Shown: positions 12,028 to 13,218 of the stretch, in pieces | Layout of the letters: each line of letters starts with the position of its first letter | Position numbering within the stretch: position 1 is the first letter of the stretch | Source of the DNA: Candidatus Falkowiibacteriota bacterium | Lineage (GTDB): Bacteria > Patescibacteriota > Patescibacteriia > Patescibacteriales > UBA12075 | Direction of reading: 5' to 3' | NCBI GenBank assembly: GCA_003647675.1 | Contig: QMNH01000009.1 | Span: forward strand, 1 to 13,218 | DNA length: 13,218 nt | Notes under the pieces: model-generated | What the model saw: the letters and a program-made list of their open reading frames with translations, nothing else | What the model was told of the DNA's origin: nothing | Databases searched by the model: none | Program-made: the position numbers and the translations under genes

Positions 12028-12033
12028 TATAGT

Positions 12034-12235
12034 AATAAATAGTATGCCAGTGGCATTCTTGAGGCGGTGGTCAATTTCCCCTTAATTGGCAGAACCTGGA
12101 AGTTAATCCCTATGCGTTCTTTATAAAGGGTCTGGTATTTATGATATAAATTTCCAGGCCCTTTACAGGTTCTAATCGTGGGCTCTTCGCCCTGCGATTC
12201 TCCCCCAGGAAGCCACTGGCTTACTATTTTATAAA
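12034..12235 (+). ncRNA. ssrS: Probable 6S RNA
   Basis: 6S RNA mimics an open promoter and binds the sigma-70 RNA polymerase holoenzyme. The roughly 200-nt transcript folds as that family does. A long closing stem pairs 12038-12054 with 12212-12228 (17 bp, one mismatch, core GCCAGTGGC/GCCACTGGC). A large central bubble carries a small hairpin on its 3' side (ATCG-GGGC/GCCC-CGAT, 12175-12198). A helix AGAACCTG/CAGGTTCT (12091-12098, 12166-12173) leads into a long apical stem (AAAGGGTCTGG with CCAGGCCCTTT, 12125-12135 and 12154-12164, topped by ATTTAT/ATAAAT). The architecture, length and paired termini fit 6S well. I cannot confirm conserved bubble bases, so another bubble-type RNA is possible. 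Confidence 0.6.
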
Positions 12236-12270
12236 TTCCCTTTTTAATAAATCCCCATGCTTATAAAACG

Positions 12271-12297
12271 AACAATTTATTTAATTGTTTATTTTTC
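12271..12297 (+). terminator. Weak terminator downstream of the 6S-like RNA
   Basis: AACAATT (12271-12277) and AATTGTT (12283-12289) pair around TATTT and are followed by TATTTTTC. The stem is AT-rich and so weak. It may act together with the stronger hairpin just downstream. Confidence 0.4.
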
Positions 12298-12306
12298 TAT
12301 CTTTTG

Positions 12307-12345
12307 AAAAAATAGCCTACTCTACATGGGTAGACTATTTTTTTT
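12307..12345. terminator. Strong, probably bidirectional terminator
   Basis: AAAAAATAG (12307-12315) pairs with CTATTTTTT (12335-12343), and CTACTC (12317-12322) with GGGTAG (12328-12333), with one mismatch between the two helices and a 5-nt loop. T residues run to 12345 and the left A-run gives T residues on the other strand. It separates the 6S-like gene from the HTH gene. Confidence 0.8.
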
Positions 12346-12374
12346 AAGCAAGAGGGCTTAATTATAAATAACAG

Positions 12375-12554
12375 ATGTTCGGTAAGGGAGATATTTATAC
12401 AATCAAAGAAGTAGCAAAGCTTCTCAAAGTGCACGAGAGGACTGTTTATCGCTGGATAGATTCCGGAGATTTGCGCGTTGCCCGGTTAGGCCGTAAGACC
12501 TACCGGGTTTTTGAGTCTGATTTAAAGAGTTTTGTGAAGAAATATATGAAATAG
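12375..12554 (+). CDS. Small excisionase/MerR-like helix-turn-helix protein
   Basis: A 59-residue DNA-binding protein. YTIKEVAKLLKVHERTVYRWID (residues 8-29) is a classical helix-turn-helix of the excisionase (HTH_17/MerR-like) type. The wing follows, SGDLRVARLGRKTYRVFESDLKSFV, where family members read GxLxaxrxGrxxRi..sdL..fl. The whole protein is this one domain, normal for the group. In phages it directs excision; many free-standing copies in Patescibacteria have unknown targets. No integrase or attachment site is visible here, so a transcriptional role is as likely. Codons such as CGC, CGG and CAC are more GC-rich than in neighbouring genes. The ATG at 12375 has no Shine-Dalgarno. Confidence 0.85.
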   Translation: MFGKGDIYTIKEVAKLLKVHERTVYRWIDSGDLRVARLGRKTYRVFESDLKSFVKKYMK

Positions 12555-12567
12555 AAAGGGAAAAGTA

Positions 12568-12660
12568 TTAAGTATATTAGTATTAAGTATTAAGCAATAC
12601 ATAGCGTGCGGACAACTAATTAAGAATTAAAAATTAATAATTAAGAATAATGAATTAAGA
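12568..12660. repeat. Low-complexity ATTAAG repeats
   Basis: Three to four copies of GTATTAAG (about 12567-12594) are followed by a run of AATTAAGAATTA/AATTAATAATTAAG variants (about 12619-12660). No ORF or promoter is evident. Such AT-only degenerate repeats often mark intergenic junk or decayed elements, and they sit beside the palindromic element at 12678. Confidence 0.5.
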
Positions 12661-12677
12661 ATCAAAAAAAATATATT

Positions 12678-12713
12678 GTCATTCTGATCCCGCGAAGCGG
12701 GAAAAGAATCTCG
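12678..12713. repeat. Dispersed palindromic element (GTCATTCTGA...AGAATCTC type)
   Basis: GTCATTCTGA is followed by the hairpin CCCGC-GAA-GCGGG (12689-12701) and AAAAGAATCTC. ATTCT (12681-12685) and AGAAT (12705-12709) pair outside the GC stem. From general knowledge, GTCATTCTGAGCGAAGCGAAGAATCTC-like sequences recur between genes in several bacterial phyla; this is a variant with a stronger GC stem. It lies just before the partial gene. Confidence 0.55.
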
Positions 12714-12758
12714 ATGCTTACAGTTTCTAACCTCGGGACTAATGATAACAAAACGAGC

Positions 12759-13218
12759 ATGATAAAAACACCAAAAACAAAAAAATATTTAAACCGTTTT
12801 AAACCGGCATATATCCGCGCGTTTTTAACTATGCCCAAAAACTGGCTCCACATTGCCGGCCTAGCCATATTTTTGTTGTCCCTCTATACTCTCTCATTTA
12901 ATCAATTACCCCAGGCTAATAATAAAATAGAATTAAGTGGTAATGAACAGGGTGGTGCGGCCAGTATTACTATAACCGGCAGTGAATTTAAAATAGAATT
13001 ACAGGATATATACTCGGATATTGATGAGACTGTATTCAGTGACCAAACCAGGGCCAATCAATATATAGAGGCGATCAGCTATAAGCCGAAGAAAAAGAAT
13101 ATAAATACAGTTAATAATAAAAAAGTCGCTCCCAGTAATATAAATACCAATATAGTCTATATGGATGATTCTAATATAGAATTTAACAAAGCTAATTTAG
13201 AACTGAAAAAAGAAGATA
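12759..13218 (+). CDS. Membrane-anchored protein, 5' part only (runs off window)
   Basis: An open frame without stop to the window end, giving at least 153 residues. The basic N-terminus (MIKTPKTKKYLNRFKPAYIR) is followed by one hydrophobic helix (WLHIAGLAIFLLSLYTLSF, about 29-47). Then comes a polar, Asn/Ile/Thr-rich region with a strand-like ITITGSEFKIELQ, acidic stretches and many Asn. This suggests a single-pass protein with most of its length outside the cytoplasm. I do not recognise the family. An in-frame ATG at 12714 lies at the edge of the palindromic repeat and would add 15 residues; neither start has a Shine-Dalgarno. Codon usage (CCC, CTC, GGC) is less AT-biased at the start than in nearby genes. 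Confidence 0.7.
   Translation, partial: MIKTPKTKKYLNRFKPAYIRAFLTMPKNWLHIAGLAIFLLSLYTLSFNQLPQANNKIELSGNEQGGAASITITGSEFKIELQDIYSDIDETVFSDQTRANQYIEAISYKPKKKNINTVNNKKVAPSNINTNIVYMDDSNIEFNKANLELKKED

Noticed and set aside
12662..12868. Minus-strand open frame of 68 codons
   Set aside because: It is antisense to the start of the membrane-anchored partial gene and crosses the palindromic repeat. It shows no convincing domain.

Overview
The window looks like chromosomal DNA from a Patescibacteria/CPR bacterium, most likely Parcubacteria-like. The signs are AT-rich sequence, compact housekeeping proteins (225-aa TruB, 110-aa RbfA, 655-aa IF2), mostly absent Shine-Dalgarno sites, and tandem small two-helix pilin-like proteins of the kind annotated as type IV secretion (T4SS) pilins in Patescibacteria. 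TGA is used as a stop codon (lspA, the transglycosylase gene), so the UGA-glycine code of Gracilibacteria/Absconditabacteria does not apply. The lineage is inferred from these traits and not from a phylogeny.

Layout. (1) 77-3402: translation and RNA modification block. infB and rbfA run leftward and truB rightward, separated by a repeat-rich gap with a perfect 31-bp inverted repeat. (2) 3616-6382: six tandem paralogous VirB2/TrbC-like pilin genes. The first is separated from the other five by about 190 bp holding mutually exclusive hairpins and a terminator. (3) 6483-8623: cell-envelope block. A leftward operon (signal-peptide-bearing lytic transglycosylase, then a lipoprotein) diverges from a rightward 3D-domain protein. 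The two -35 boxes are only 2 bp apart, and a terminator hairpin and a three-codon mini-ORF precede the 3D gene. (4) 8769-9387: tRNA-Cys(GCA), an AT-rich long inverted repeat, and an unrecognised structured RNA of about 306 nt with its own promoter and terminator. (5) 9490-10384: DksA/TraR zinc-finger gene followed by lspA. (6) 10514-11795: tsaE and a hypothetical protein with a possible PD-(D/E)XK nuclease core, leftward. (7) 11796-12345: intergenic region with several hairpins and a probable 6S RNA gene with a good promoter. (8) 12375-13218: a short excisionase/MerR-like HTH gene, dispersed-repeat-like sequence, and the 5' part of a membrane-anchored protein that runs off the window.

How the parts may fit together. 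The pilins, the transglycosylase (VirB1-like role), the lipoprotein, the 3D-domain protein and LspA all concern the cell envelope. The most notable hypothesis is a Patescibacterial surface or secretion apparatus in which one pilin (3616-4017) is made in excess and five others are expressed by read-through past a regulated junction. No T4SS ATPase (VirB4) or channel gene (VirB6) lies in the window, so this link rests on family resemblance and proximity.
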